Shown: positions 26,463 to 35,829, numbered from the stretch's first letter. The stretch is 64,000 nt of DNA from Streptosporangium album (GCF_014203795.1 NZ_JACHJU010000003.1:124001-188000), one strand, 5' to 3'. Notes: generated from the sequence alone by a model not told the origin. Translations and numbers: made by a program.

Positions 26463-27419
26463 TCACCGCAGGCCGCGGCGGTAGAGCCAGAAGACCCGCT
26501 CGGCGCGCGCACCGACCGCCCGGGAGTAGAAGCGGAGCGGTCCCACCCAGCCGATCTGCGCGCTCGCCTGGCCGGCGGCCCTCTGCTCGGCCAGGCAGCG
26601 GCGGAGCAGCACCCGGCCGACACCCAGTCCGCGCGCGGCCGGGGCGGTGCCCATCGGGCCGAACCAGGACGGCCTGGCACCCCACGCGGCGAAGCCGAGG
26701 ATCTCCCCGCCCCGGGCGGCATAGTGGCAGCCGCCGGCCTGCTCGGCCTCCCACGCCCAGTTGTCGTTCCAGTGCTCCCGGATGAAGGCGAGCAGCGCGG
26801 GGCGGTCGTGCGGGCCGGCCGCGTGGACGCCGACGCCCGCCTCCGCCAGCCGCGCGACGTCGGCGTCGGTGGACAGGTCCACCTCGGGGGCGAGGTCGGC
26901 GGTCATGTTCCACGCCACGTCGTAGCGCTCGTAGCCGAGGCTCTCGGCCAGGGCCGCCGCCGGGGTGTAGCGCACGTCGATGCCCGGCCAGGCGTAACAG
27001 GGCGGATTGCCGGCCAGACGCGCCTCAGCCGCCCCTTCGGCCCGCAACCAGTCCTCGGCCGCGGCGACCAGCGCGCGACCGCGCCCGCCATCCTGCGCGC
27101 GGGGGTGTACGGCGAGCAGGTCGATGTGCCCGACGGACGGGTCGCGCCCCGATATCGAGGCGAACACGCAACCGGTGAGGTCGCCGGTGACCAGAACGGT
27201 CGAGCGGCGTCCTTGCGGCGGCGCGGAGAGCCTGGCCACCATGGCCGGCGCGTCCGGTGCGTCCAGGGTGAGGGCGGCCGCGGCGATCCCGGCGAGCGCC
27301 GCCGTGTCGGCCGCGGCGGCCTGGCGGATCTCCACCGGGGCCGCTCCGCCGTTCTCCCTCCCCTCTGCGTTCCGGGCGCCCCGCTCGGCGGATCCGTTGC
27401 TCTGTCCCACAGGTCTCAT
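26463..27419 (-). CDS. Tandem-GNAT acetyltransferase
   Basis: 318 residues with two GNAT halves. The first has IDLLAVHPRAQDGGRGRALV and the second GTAPAARGLGVGRVLLRRCL, the acetyl-CoA loops. The last gene of the importer operon, its start overlaps the preceding ATPase stop (ATGA). An acyl acceptor within muropeptide or amino-sugar metabolism is likely from context, but none can be named. The first about 28 residues are low-complexity and the true start may be internal. Confidence 0.85.
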   Translation of the reverse strand: MRPVGQSNGSAERGARNAEGRENGGAAPVEIRQAAAADTAALAGIAAAALTLDAPDAPAMVARLSAPPQGRRSTVLVTGDLTGCVFASISGRDPSVGHIDLLAVHPRAQDGGRGRALVAAAEDWLRAEGAAEARLAGNPPCYAWPGIDVRYTPAAALAESLGYERYDVAWNMTADLAPEVDLSTDADVARLAEAGVGVHAAGPHDRPALLAFIREHWNDNWAWEAEQAGGCHYAARGGEILGFAAWGARPSWFGPMGTAPAARGLGVGRVLLRRCLAEQRAAGQASAQIGWVGPLRFYSRAVGARAERVFWLYRRGLR

Positions 27420-28426
27420 CCTCGACTGATCGGCATGGCGACGACGTTGCGGCGCTCGGGATGGAAGCAGGCGTGCTCCTGGGGGGTGTCGGCCGCGTGG
27501 CCGAGCACCGGCACCTCCGACTCACAGCGCTCCGTGCGGAACGGGCAGCGCCGCGCGAACAGGCAGCCCGCGTCGTGGTGGCTCTCGTCCAGTGCCTCGG
27601 TCGGCACCACCGGCTGCTCGCCCGGACGCTCCAGGCCGTGCAGCACCGGAATGGCCGACAGCAGCGACTGCGTGTAGGGATGGACGGGGTTGGCGATGAT
27701 CGTCTCCACATGGCCCCGCTCGACGACCTGCCCCCGGTAGATGACGTAGAGCTCGCCGTCGTCGCCGATGTAACGCGCGGTCGCCACGTCGTGGGTGATG
27801 AACAGCACGCTCACCCCGAGCCGCTCGCGCAGGTCCTTCAGCAGCGCCAGGATGCCCAGCCGGAGCGACACGTCGATCATGGAGACGGCCTCGTCGGCGA
27901 CGAGCATGTCGGGGTCCACGGTGAGCGCGCGGGCGATGACGACGCGCTGGCGCATCCCGCCGGAGAGCTGGTGGGGGTAGCGCGGCAGCACGTAGTCCGG
28001 GTCGAGCCCGACCAGCGCCAGCAGCTCGTGGGCCCGCTCGTCCACCCAGGACCGCGGGCGGCCGGTCTGCTGTGCCCGCAGGGTCAGCGGCGCGTCCAGC
28101 GTCTGGTGGATCGTGCGCGTCGGGTTGAGCGCCGAGTAGGGGTCCTGATGGATGAGCTGGATCCGGCGGAAGTACGGCTGCCGCCGGCGGGGCTTGAGCG
28201 ACGACATGGGAGTGCCGTCGATGGTGATCTCACCGGAGTCATGGGTCTCCAGCCCGGCGATGATCCGGCCGAGTGTGGTCTTGCCGCAGCCGGACTCGCC
28301 GATGAACGAGGCGGCCCCGCCCTTCTCGATGGCGAAGTCGACGCCGCGCAGCGCCTTCACCTCCCGGCCGGCGAGCACGCCGCCCCGCTGCCTGAAGGTC
28401 TTCGTGATGTCCTTACCCGTGATCAC
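27416..28426 (-). CDS. Oligopeptide/muropeptide ABC importer ATPase (OppF type)
   Basis: 336 residues. Walker A GESGCGKTTL, signature LSGGMRQRV, Walker B and the C-terminal oligopeptide transporter extension with paired Cys motif (GCLFARRCPFRTERCES) for an iron-sulfur cluster. The Walker B region reads MLVADEAVSMIDVS. The usual D-E-P-T is altered to D-E-A-V but the catalytic Glu remains. GTG start overlaps the stop of the OppD-type gene. Confidence 0.92.
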   Translation of the reverse strand: MITGKDITKTFRQRGGVLAGREVKALRGVDFAIEKGGAASFIGESGCGKTTLGRIIAGLETHDSGEITIDGTPMSSLKPRRRQPYFRRIQLIHQDPYSALNPTRTIHQTLDAPLTLRAQQTGRPRSWVDERAHELLALVGLDPDYVLPRYPHQLSGGMRQRVVIARALTVDPDMLVADEAVSMIDVSLRLGILALLKDLRERLGVSVLFITHDVATARYIGDDGELYVIYRGQVVERGHVETIIANPVHPYTQSLLSAIPVLHGLERPGEQPVVPTEALDESHHDAGCLFARRCPFRTERCESEVPVLGHAADTPQEHACFHPERRNVVAMPISRG

Positions 28427-29580
28427 GGCTGCTCCCCCCGTATGTCCTGTACCCCGGCCGGTCCCCGCGCTCCCACGGTCTCCTGCGCTTCCTCGGCCGT
28501 CTCCGGCGCACTGGCGGGGCTCTCCCCTCCCCCGGTACCGGGCTCCGGCGCCTCCGCCGCGGGAGCGTGCCCGTCCCGGTCCGCGGCCTCGACCGCGTGA
28601 CAGGCCACGATCGACGTCCCGCGGACGACGACCGGCGGTTCCACCGTCTCGCAGACGTCCATGCGCAGGACGCAGCGGTCCCTGAACACGCACCCCTGGG
28701 CCGGGATCGTGCCCAGTGTCGGCGGCCGGCCGGGCAGGGCGCTGGCCTCGTCGATGTCACCCACCAGGCGCGGGATGGCCCGGATCAGGCCCTGGGTGTA
28801 GGGGTGGCGGGGCGCGCCCAGCACGTCCATGGTGGCGCCCTGCTCGACGATCTGCCCGCCGTACATGACGGCCAGCCGGTCGGCGACCTCGGCCACCACC
28901 CCGAGGTCGTGGGTGATGATCATTGTGGTGAGCCCGCGTTCGGCGTGGACCTCTCGGACGATCCGCAGGATGTTCGCCTGTGTGATCATGTCGAGCGCGG
29001 TCGTGGGCTCGTCCAGCACCACCAGGTGGGCGTTGAGCACCAGGGCCAGCATGATGCCGACCCGCTGGCGCATCCCGCCCGACAGCTCGTGCTGGTGGGA
29101 GTCGAGGACGCGCGCGCCGTCCAGGCCCATCCGGCCGAGCAGCTCTCTGGCGTCCTTGACGAGCCCGCGCAGGTCGTCCACCCCGTGCGAGCGGCCCAGG
29201 TCGAGCAGTTGCTTGCCGACCGTCTTCAGCGGGTTGAGCGAGTTCTGCGCGGCCTGGAAGACGTAACCGATGTGCCGTCCCCTCGCCTTGCGCAGGTCCT
29301 CGCCCCGCAGCTTCACGACGTCGCCGAGACCGTCGATCTCCACGCTGCCGGCGCTGATCCTGCCGGGCGGCTGGACGGCGTTGAGCAGGGACAGCGCCAG
29401 CGTGGACTTGCCGGAGCCGGACTCGCCGACCACGCCGGTGATGGTCCCGGGCGGCAGCTCCAGGTCGATCCCGCGGATCGCGGGCAGCTCTCCGGCCTGC
29501 GTCCGGTAGACGACGGTCAGGCCGCTGACGCGCACCCCCGGCGTCTTCTTACCGGGGTTCTTCTCAGGGGTCGCAGACAC
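28423..29580 (-). CDS. Oligopeptide/muropeptide ABC importer ATPase (OppD type)
   Basis: 385 residues. Walker A GESGSGKSTL, Q-loop VFQAAQNSLNP, signature LSGGMRQRV, Walker B LVVLDEPTTALD and H-loop ITHDLG are complete, followed by a Cys-containing Opp extension (GCVFRDRCVLRMDVCE). The last about 65 residues are a disordered Ala/Glu/Pro-rich tail, longer than usual. GTG start 3 bp after the upstream permease stop. Confidence 0.93.
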   Translation of the reverse strand: MSATPEKNPGKKTPGVRVSGLTVVYRTQAGELPAIRGIDLELPPGTITGVVGESGSGKSTLALSLLNAVQPPGRISAGSVEIDGLGDVVKLRGEDLRKARGRHIGYVFQAAQNSLNPLKTVGKQLLDLGRSHGVDDLRGLVKDARELLGRMGLDGARVLDSHQHELSGGMRQRVGIMLALVLNAHLVVLDEPTTALDMITQANILRIVREVHAERGLTTMIITHDLGVVAEVADRLAVMYGGQIVEQGATMDVLGAPRHPYTQGLIRAIPRLVGDIDEASALPGRPPTLGTIPAQGCVFRDRCVLRMDVCETVEPPVVVRGTSIVACHAVEAADRDGHAPAAEAPEPGTGGGESPASAPETAEEAQETVGARGPAGVQDIRGEQP

Positions 29581-29583
29581 CCG

Positions 29584-30486
29584 TCACTCCTCACGCAGGC
29601 GGGGGTTGAAGATCTCGTCCATCGCGTCGACGGCGAGCACGATGCCCAGGGTGAGCAGCAGGATCGCCAGCAGCGGCGCCATCAGGTACGGCAGCGCGGC
29701 GGGCGACGACATCGCTCCTCCTCCGAACACCGCGAGGTTGAGCATCACGCCCCAGTTGTTGGCCTCGAACGGCAGAACGCCCAGGAAGAACAGGCCCACC
29801 TGCGCGTAGACCGCGCCGGTGACGGCGATGAGCATGTTCATCGCGATGAAGGGGGCCATGCTGGGCAGCAGTTCCCTGCCGATGATGTGGGTGGTGGACA
29901 GTCCCAGCCCCCGGGCCGCCTCGATGAAGCCGCGCTCGCGCAGCGACAGGGTCTGCGAGCGTACGGCCCGCGCCACGCCGCCCCAGCCCAGCAGGCCGAG
30001 CACCAGGCCCATCTCGATCGCGCTGCCGAACTTCCAGATGGTCGACAGCACCAGCAGCAGCGGCAGGCCGGGGATGGTGAGCTTCATGTCGGTGATCCGC
30101 ATGAGCACCGTGTCCCAGCGCCCGCGCCGGAACCCGGCGAACAGCCCGATCCCGGTGCCGAGCACGACCGTGATGACCGCGGTGATCACCGCACTCAGCA
30201 GTACGTAGCTCGAACCGGTGACGACCAGCGCCAGCACGTCGGTGCCCTCGAAGTCGGTGCCGAACAGATGCTCCCAGCTCGGCGCCGCGTAGAGGTTGGC
30301 GGTGTCGCGGGGCAGCGGGTCGGGGTAGAACAGGGGGCCGAAGATGCCCATGAACGCGAACCCCAGCACGATGACCATGCCGGCCATCCGGCTGGGCTTG
30401 CGCTTCAGCACCCGCCAGACGCCGTGCCAGAAGTTGCGCCGCAGGGTGGCGCGGCCGTTGCCCACGGCGATCGTCGGCGCTGTCAT
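29584..30486 (-). CDS. ABC importer permease (DppC/OppC type)
   Basis: 300 residues with six membrane segments and the inner-membrane EAA loop (EAARGLGLSTTHIIGRELLPS) that contacts the ATPase. It opens with a cytoplasmic tail typical of OppC. It overlaps the upstream permease stop by ATGA and forms the translocation channel with it. Confidence 0.93.
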   Translation of the reverse strand: MTAPTIAVGNGRATLRRNFWHGVWRVLKRKPSRMAGMVIVLGFAFMGIFGPLFYPDPLPRDTANLYAAPSWEHLFGTDFEGTDVLALVVTGSSYVLLSAVITAVITVVLGTGIGLFAGFRRGRWDTVLMRITDMKLTIPGLPLLLVLSTIWKFGSAIEMGLVLGLLGWGGVARAVRSQTLSLRERGFIEAARGLGLSTTHIIGRELLPSMAPFIAMNMLIAVTGAVYAQVGLFFLGVLPFEANNWGVMLNLAVFGGGAMSSPAALPYLMAPLLAILLLTLGIVLAVDAMDEIFNPRLREE

Positions 30487-31490
30487 GCGACTCCCTCCCC
30501 GCTCCGCACCCGCGGGTCGATCACGGTGTAGAACAGGTCGGCCGCGATGTTCGCGACGATGATCGCCGCCGTGATCAGCAGGAACGCGCCGCCCATCAGG
30601 GCGTAGTCACGGTTGGTGATGCTGTCGATGAGCATCAGCCCCAGGCCGGGGTAGTTGAAGATCCGCTCGATGAAGATCGCGCCACCGAACAGCATGCCCA
30701 GCGAGAGCGCCAGGATCGTGAACAGCGGCAGGATCGCGTTGCGCGCCACGTAGCGGAAGATGAAGCCGCGTTTGAGCCCGCGCAGCTCGGCGGCGAGGAT
30801 GAAGTCGTCGCCGAGGACGGTGACCACGCTCGACTTCATCGCCAGGATCCAGCCTCCGTAACCGGCGAGCGCGTAGGTGAGGACCGGCAGCGTGGCGTGC
30901 TCGACGAGCGAGCCGATGTATCCGGCGTTGAAGCCCGGCTCGAACATGATGTCCGCCGTACCTCCCTGGGGCAGGATCGGCCACAGGGTGGTGAAGACGG
31001 CGCCCAGCAGCAGCGCGAGCACGTACTGGGGGACGCCGTGCAGGAGCGATCCGGAGATCGCGAGGATGTCGCCGAGCTTTCCCGAGCGCTTGATGGCGGC
31101 GTAGACCCCCATCACGATGCCGATCAGGAAGCTCAGCAGCGTGCCCGCGAGCACCGGCAGGATGGTCCACTTGGCGGCCGAGAACAGCACGGTCGACACG
31201 CCCACGCCCGGCACGGTCAGCGACTGGCCCAGGTCGAGGCGGGCCAGGCCGGACATGTAGTCGACGTACTGCTGCCACAGGCTGCCGGTCGGTGCGAAGC
31301 CGAACAGGACCTCGACGGCCCGCTGCGCCGCCTCGGGCGACATGCCCTGCTCGACCATTTTCTCGTATCTGGCCGCCATGGGGTCACCGGGGACGCTTCT
31401 GATCACGAAGAAGCTGACCGTGGTGACAATCAAGATCATGACAAGCCCGCGGGCCAGGTGACCCGCGAGCCGTCGCGCGAACGCCGTCAT
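30483..31490 (-). CDS. ABC importer permease (DppB/OppB type)
   Basis: 335 residues with the OppB N-terminal signature (SFFVIRSVPGDPMAARYEKM), six membrane segments and the EAA-like loop (AAELRGLKRGFIFRYVARNAILP). Partner of the OppC-type permease encoded immediately downstream. Gap to the binding-protein gene is 6 bp. Confidence 0.93.
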   Translation of the reverse strand: MTAFARRLAGHLARGLVMILIVTTVSFFVIRSVPGDPMAARYEKMVEQGMSPEAAQRAVEVLFGFAPTGSLWQQYVDYMSGLARLDLGQSLTVPGVGVSTVLFSAAKWTILPVLAGTLLSFLIGIVMGVYAAIKRSGKLGDILAISGSLLHGVPQYVLALLLGAVFTTLWPILPQGGTADIMFEPGFNAGYIGSLVEHATLPVLTYALAGYGGWILAMKSSVVTVLGDDFILAAELRGLKRGFIFRYVARNAILPLFTILALSLGMLFGGAIFIERIFNYPGLGLMLIDSITNRDYALMGGAFLLITAAIIVANIAADLFYTVIDPRVRSGEGVA

Positions 31491-31496
31491 GTACTA

Positions 31497-33314
31497 CTAC
31501 TTCTTCTTGACCATGCCGAGCTGGATCCACACGCCGGCGGGCTGGCGGAGCAGGTCGCTGTCGTTCTCGGGGAAGCCGGTGAAGTGGTTGGTGTTGACGA
31601 ACTGGGTGTTGACGTAGTCCCAGAGCTGGACGACCGGCAGGTCCTGGTTGGCCGCCTTGGCGAGCTGGCCGACGATGGTCTTCTGCTCGTCCTCGGAGGC
31701 GGAGTTCAGCTTGGCGGTGAGCTCGCCCGGGTTGACCTTGGCGCCGTCGACCTCGATGGTCTCCGGGCCGCCCATCCAGTTGCCGTTCTTGCCGGGCGCG
31801 GAGTGCTTGACCTTGCCGCCCAGGATCGCCCAGCCGTTGGAGGCGCCGTAGAGGCGCTGGTAGATGTTGTACGGCGCGGGGCCGAGCGCGACCAGCCAGA
31901 ACCCGACGTCGTACTTGCCCTCCGCGATCTCCTTCAGGTAGAGCGGGTAGTCGGCGACGGTCAGGACCTCGGCGTCGACCCCGGCGGCGGTGAGCTGGCT
32001 GGTGACGGCCTTGGCACCGGAGACCCAGTCGGAGAACGGGGTGGGGACGTTGATGGTGAACTTCCACGGTGTGCCGTCGGGCAGCGTCCACTTGCCGCCC
32101 TCCTTCTTCAGGCCGGCCTTCTTGAACTCCTCCTCGGCCTTGGCCGGGTCGAGCTTGTACGGCTCCAGCTCGCCGAGTTCGGCGCCGAGCCACTCGGCGG
32201 CGGGCTTCTGGTGGATGCCGGTGGTGGTGACGGCCGGGGTGCCGCCCTCAGGCGAGGCGATCGTGGTGACCTCCTCGCGGTTGATCAGGTAGGCCAGCCC
32301 CCGCCGTACGTGCACGTTGTCGTAGGGCTTCTTCGCCTGGTTGAACGCCAGGCCCAGCGAGACCGGTGAGAAGCCCTTGACGACGGCGTTGCCCGGCGTG
32401 CTGCTGATCCGCTTCATCACGTCGGCGGGCACCGCGGTGAACGGCGCGCTGTCGAGCTTGCCGGCGATGAGGTAGTTCCAGATCTGCTCGTTGCCGGTGG
32501 AGTTGAGCATCTTGACCTGGTCGGGCCCGACGTTCGCGGCGTTGTAGAAGTTCTTGTTCTTGACCAGCAGCGCCTCGCCGGGGTTCATCCGCTCCAGCGC
32601 GAACGGGCCCGCGGAGACGTCCTTGGGCGGCGCGAAGGCGAGGACCTTCTCCGACAGCGCGGTGATCTCGGCGCGGGCGTTCTCGGCGTCGGCCCCCTCG
32701 CCGCGGGCGGCCTTCAGCTTGTCCCAGAAGTCGGCCGGCAGCACGCTGCTCCAGACGTGCTGGGGGACGATGAAGCTGTCCATCACGCCGCGCACGAACG
32801 TGACGCTGGGGTTCTTCATGTCCTGGCTGATCTTGACGGTCTTGTCGTCGACCACCTCGACCTCGGAGGCGGCGCCGGCCGCGCCCGGGTCGATCGCGAA
32901 GGCGGTGCTGCCCTGCGTGTAGGCCAGGGCGATGGAGAACTTCACGTCCTCGGCGGTGACCGGCTTGCCGTCGGACCACTTGTTGTTCGGCTGCAGGTGC
33001 AGCGTGATCGAGGAGTTGTCCGGCGCGATCTCCCAGCTCGCCGCGATGCCCGGGTAGAACTGGTTGGGGTCGGTCAGGTGGTTCTTGGACCAGGCGATCC
33101 GCATGGCGTTGTAGCCCCAGAAGGCGTTGCCCTTGGGGCTCCATGGGTTGATCGGGCCGTTGACGTCCAGGCTCGGCTTGATGGCGTCGATCGTGGTGTA
33201 GAGACCACCACCACCGTCGCCACCGCCCGCGGCGGACTTGTCTCCGGTGTTGCCGCTGCATGCCGTGACGGTGGCAAGGCCGAGCAACGCCACTACAGCT
33301 GCTAGTCGCTTCAT
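31497..33314 (-). CDS. Solute-binding lipoprotein of the peptide/muropeptide importer
   Basis: 605 residues, SBP family 5. Signal peptide with lipobox VTAC (C19), then a Gly-rich linker and the family core (ITLHLQPNNKWSDGKPVTAEDVKFSIAL). It captures the substrate outside the membrane. First gene of a five-gene importer that ends in the GNAT gene. Proximity to murQ and namZ suggests that cell-wall peptides or muropeptides are the cargo; this is inference. Start chosen at MKRL because it gives a proper signal peptide. Confidence 0.92.
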   Translation of the reverse strand: MKRLAAVVALLGLATVTACSGNTGDKSAAGGGDGGGGLYTTIDAIKPSLDVNGPINPWSPKGNAFWGYNAMRIAWSKNHLTDPNQFYPGIAASWEIAPDNSSITLHLQPNNKWSDGKPVTAEDVKFSIALAYTQGSTAFAIDPGAAGAASEVEVVDDKTVKISQDMKNPSVTFVRGVMDSFIVPQHVWSSVLPADFWDKLKAARGEGADAENARAEITALSEKVLAFAPPKDVSAGPFALERMNPGEALLVKNKNFYNAANVGPDQVKMLNSTGNEQIWNYLIAGKLDSAPFTAVPADVMKRISSTPGNAVVKGFSPVSLGLAFNQAKKPYDNVHVRRGLAYLINREEVTTIASPEGGTPAVTTTGIHQKPAAEWLGAELGELEPYKLDPAKAEEEFKKAGLKKEGGKWTLPDGTPWKFTINVPTPFSDWVSGAKAVTSQLTAAGVDAEVLTVADYPLYLKEIAEGKYDVGFWLVALGPAPYNIYQRLYGASNGWAILGGKVKHSAPGKNGNWMGGPETIEVDGAKVNPGELTAKLNSASEDEQKTIVGQLAKAANQDLPVVQLWDYVNTQFVNTNHFTGFPENDSDLLRQPAGVWIQLGMVKKK

Positions 33315-33364
33315 GAACCGCTCCGTTGGGGGTCTTTCGAGGCCGGGAAGCCGGGATTGACCGG

Positions 33365-33394
33365 ACCCTATGGGCGGCGTACAAGCTGCGTCAA
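33365..33394 (-). promoter_or_regulatory. Probable primary-sigma promoter of the importer operon
   Basis: On the minus strand TTGACG (33394-33389), an 18-base spacer and TAGGGT (33370-33365) match the vegetative -35/-10 pattern, about 50 bases before the binding-protein start. DNA from 33395 to 33585 holds nothing else I can identify. Confidence 0.55.
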
Positions 33395-33585
33395 TAATCT
33401 CCATACGTTGTGAGAATCCTGTAACTTTCCTTCATTGTTCACCCGCCGGACATCGGCGCCACCCCTGGACGGGATGGGCATCCAGGCAGGGCAGATGATC
33501 TTTGCCGAACGGACGAACAACCCACTCCTCTTAAGCGAATCCGACGAATTCCTGCTCCCCTGACCTGTCATACCGTCACGGTAAA

Positions 33586-33798
33586 CATGCATCGGAGGGC
33601 TGGCACGCGTCTGTTGATCTTCACCACCGAGCGGTCGTCGGGGACGCCCACGACGACCTGCCGACGGCGGTCGCCACCCGCCCGCCACTGGCGACCGGGG
33701 CCCTGGTCGAGCGGGGCCTCCCGGAGGGCGACATCGTCAAAATCCTCGGCGGGAACATGCGACGCCTGTCCCAGGCGGAGCCGGGACGACCACGGTGA
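33586..33798 (+). pseudogene. Gapped M19 membrane dipeptidase remnant
   Basis: The frame reads HHRAVVGDAHDDLP, the N-terminal D-x-H metal motif of renal-dipeptidase (M19) enzymes. About ten residues later it reads ALVERGLPEGDIVKILGGNMRRL, the C-terminal helix of the same family. The roughly 300 residues between are missing. No start codon is evident. Its stop overlaps the next short frame. It is the first of several fragmented peptide- or cell-wall-related genes here. Confidence 0.72.
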
Positions 33799-33884
33799 AC
33801 CTCGACGCCATGCTGGAAGGCCTGGAAGAGCTCGTCACCCGCGCGTCCTTCTCCGCCGGCCCGGTCCAGGCGGTGCCGCGGTGA
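33795..33884 (+). pseudogene. 29-codon frame, possible M20 peptidase N-terminus
   Basis: GTG start overlapping the M19 remnant stop and TGA overlapping the next GTG. The short product (LDAMLEGLEELVTRASFSAG) resembles the first helix of M20/glutamate-carboxypeptidase-like proteins, after which the sequence breaks off. The double stop-start overlap suggests an original operon M19-M20-GNAT. The family call is tentative. Confidence 0.4.
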
Positions 33885-34545
33885 CCGGAGTCGTGCCGCG
33901 CGAGCTCCACCTCATCAGGGAGTTCGAGGACGCCCTCCGGCTCTTCGGCGGCATCTGGCATTCCAGCCCGGGCGGCGCGCCGATCACCGTCGAGTTGATG
34001 CGGGCGCTGTCGCACACGGGCAACTACGTGGCCGGCGCCTACGACAGCGACCGCCTGGTCGGCGCGTCGATCGGCTTCCTGGCGACCCCTGCCGGGCAGA
34101 CCCTGCACTCCCACGTCACCGGCGCCGTGGCCGGGAGGGGGATCGGCTTCGCGCTCAAGCTGCACCAGCGCGCCTGGGCCCCTGACCGGGGTCTGGAGCG
34201 GATCACCTGGACCTACGACCCGCTGGTGCGGCGCAACGCCCACTTCAACCTGGTCAAGCTCGGCGCCCTGCCGGAGGAGTACCTGCCGTCCTTCTACGGC
34301 GCCATGGACGACGCGATCAACACCGGCGACGAGTCCGATCGGATGCTGGCCGTCTGGCGGCTGTCCGAGCCGCAGGTGGTGGCCGCCGAGGCGCTGCGCC
34401 GCTTCCTCATTCCCGCGCTGCCCGCCCACACCGACGCCCACGGCGCGGGCCGGGCGATGGAACCGTTCAAGGGCCACCGGATGGCCAAGGCCGCCCTGGA
34501 GACCGACGTCCGGGAACGGGGAGGCCCGGCCACGACATGCGACGC
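33881..34545 (+). pseudogene. GNAT (COG3375-like) joined to a MenC-like fragment
   Basis: GTG start in the GTGA overlap. Residues 1 to about 162 look like COG3375 acetyltransferases (YVAGAYDSDRLVGASIGFL, ITWTYDPLVRRNAHFNLVKLG). From about 34367 the frame switches without a stop to ALRRFLIPALPA and FKGHRMAKAALET, the N-terminal helices of MenC/dipeptide-epimerase enolase-superfamily proteins. The frame then runs into a terminator hairpin and antisense sequence, with no real end. This is most simply a deletion fusing two neighbouring genes. Confidence 0.68.
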
Positions 34546-34602
34546 GGCCGGGCTCTCCTTCCTCCTCCCGGTCGGAGCGGGAGGAGGAAGGAGAGCCCGG
34601 CC
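34546..34602. terminator. Bidirectional terminator, 25-bp perfect stem
   Basis: Bases 34546-34570 pair perfectly with 34578-34602 around a 7-base loop (GTCGGAG). It stands exactly between two convergent gene wrecks, GNAT/MenC on plus and the S9 peptidase fragment on minus, and would stop transcription from both. Confidence 0.85.
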
Positions 34603-35053
34603 GACCGTCCGGCGACCAGGAGGGCTCGCCGGCGTGGAAGTCTCCCGAGGTGATCTGCGTGGTCTGCCCCGTCACCACCTCCACCACGGACAGGTGCGTG
34701 GTCAGACCTCGCAGCAGGCCCGTGCCGTCGGCCTTGTACTCCAGGCGGTCGGCCACGACCGGGGCGTGCGGGTCGAGATCGCCGTGCGGCGCGCCGTACG
34801 CGATCCTGGCGCCGTCGGGAGACCAGACCGCCGCGTCCGCGCCCAGCGGCGCGGCGGTGAGGACGTGAGGCTCGCCGCCGTCCATCGGTAGCAGGTGGAT
34901 CTGCGGCTTTCCGTCCACAGGGCGCAGGAAGGCCAGCGAACACCCGTCGGGCGACCAGCGCGGGGAGGAGTCGTGCGGGCCGCCCGTCAGGCGCCGCGGC
35001 TCGGCGCCGGGGGCGACGAGCCAGATCTCGGATCGGTTGGTGCTGTCCTGCAC
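34603..35053 (-). pseudogene. S9-type peptidase beta-propeller fragment
   Basis: Minus frame from GTG 35053 with repeated TolB/PD40 propeller signatures: DSSPRWSPDG, AAVWSPDGARIAY and AGEPSWSPDG. This is the N-terminal propeller half of an acylaminoacyl-peptidase-like S9 protein. The alpha/beta-hydrolase catalytic half is absent; the frame runs straight into the terminator hairpin. The 83 bases between it and the TetR stop carry nothing recognisable. Confidence 0.7.
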
Positions 35054-35136
35054 GGCCGGCTAGTGGGGCTTGAGCACCTACCAGGTCATCGCCGAGTTGC
35101 AGCTGCTCCTGCGCCTACCGCGGTCCGCCGGCAGGC

Positions 35137-35769
35137 CTAGCCGGAGCAGAGCTGGGCGCGCAGGGTCTGGCCGACCCACTGCTCCCAGCGCTCGGACGAC
35201 CATCCGCGCTCGCGCACGAACAGCAGGTAAAGCTCGGGGCTGAGCAGGCCGTACAGCAGGTCGGCCGCCTCCTCCACCGACACCTCCGCCCGTGCGCCCG
35301 GCTTGCCGACAAGCGCCTTGGCCGCCCCCTGCTGGACGAGATACCGGGGATCGACGTCGTGCGGCCACAGCGCTGCGACCTCGGGATCACTCGCGGACGC
35401 CCCCTCCAATACCCTGCCGATCGACGCGACCCGCCCCAGAACCGATGTCGTGCCCGCGACGTAAGCACGCAGCATGTCCTGGGCCGTGTCGGCGGCCAGC
35501 GCGTCCACGTACCACGGCCGGTCCATGGTGGCCACCGGCTCGTCGTCGCCCGCGATCGTCACGTCGACCAGTTCCTTCAGCAAGGTCCGCTTGTTGCCGA
35601 AGACGAAGTAGATCGTCTGCACCGCGACCCCGGCCCTGTCGGCGACGTCCTGCAGGTTCGTCGCGCCGTATCCGTCCTGCACGAACAGCTCGAGCGCCGC
35701 CTCCAGGATGCGCCGGCGCGTCTCCTGCGCCTTCTGTGCCCGCTTGCTCGTCCGTTTGACATCACTCAT
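35137..35769 (-). CDS. TetR-family transcriptional regulator
   Basis: 210 residues. N-terminal HTH: TRRRILEAALELFVQDGYGATNLQDVADRAGVAVQTIYFVFGNKRTLL. The C-terminal ligand domain is variable. Divergent from the monooxygenase-like gene and ABC-2 operon, which it probably represses through the inverted repeats between them. Confidence 0.93.
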   Translation of the reverse strand: MSDVKRTSKRAQKAQETRRRILEAALELFVQDGYGATNLQDVADRAGVAVQTIYFVFGNKRTLLKELVDVTIAGDDEPVATMDRPWYVDALAADTAQDMLRAYVAGTTSVLGRVASIGRVLEGASASDPEVAALWPHDVDPRYLVQQGAAKALVGKPGARAEVSVEEAADLLYGLLSPELYLLFVRERGWSSERWEQWVGQTLRAQLCSG

Positions 35770-35829
35770 GGCTAGAGTCTATCTCTAGATTTAGTCGCTA
35801 GAAGTGAACTCTAGAGAACAGGTCCAGTC
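35770..35829. promoter_or_regulatory. TetR operator region with inverted CTAGAGT repeats
   Basis: The 60-bp divergent gap contains GCTAGAGT near 35771 and its inverted copy ACTCTAG near 35812, plus further CTCTAGA and CTAGA units. Such repeated half-sites between a TetR gene and its target are a typical autoregulated operator pair. Confidence 0.6.

Noticed and set aside
33881..34891. One long acetyltransferase protein to 34891
   Set aside because: After about 34525 the frame passes through a 25-bp terminator stem and antisense of the S9 fragment, so the end is not real coding sequence.
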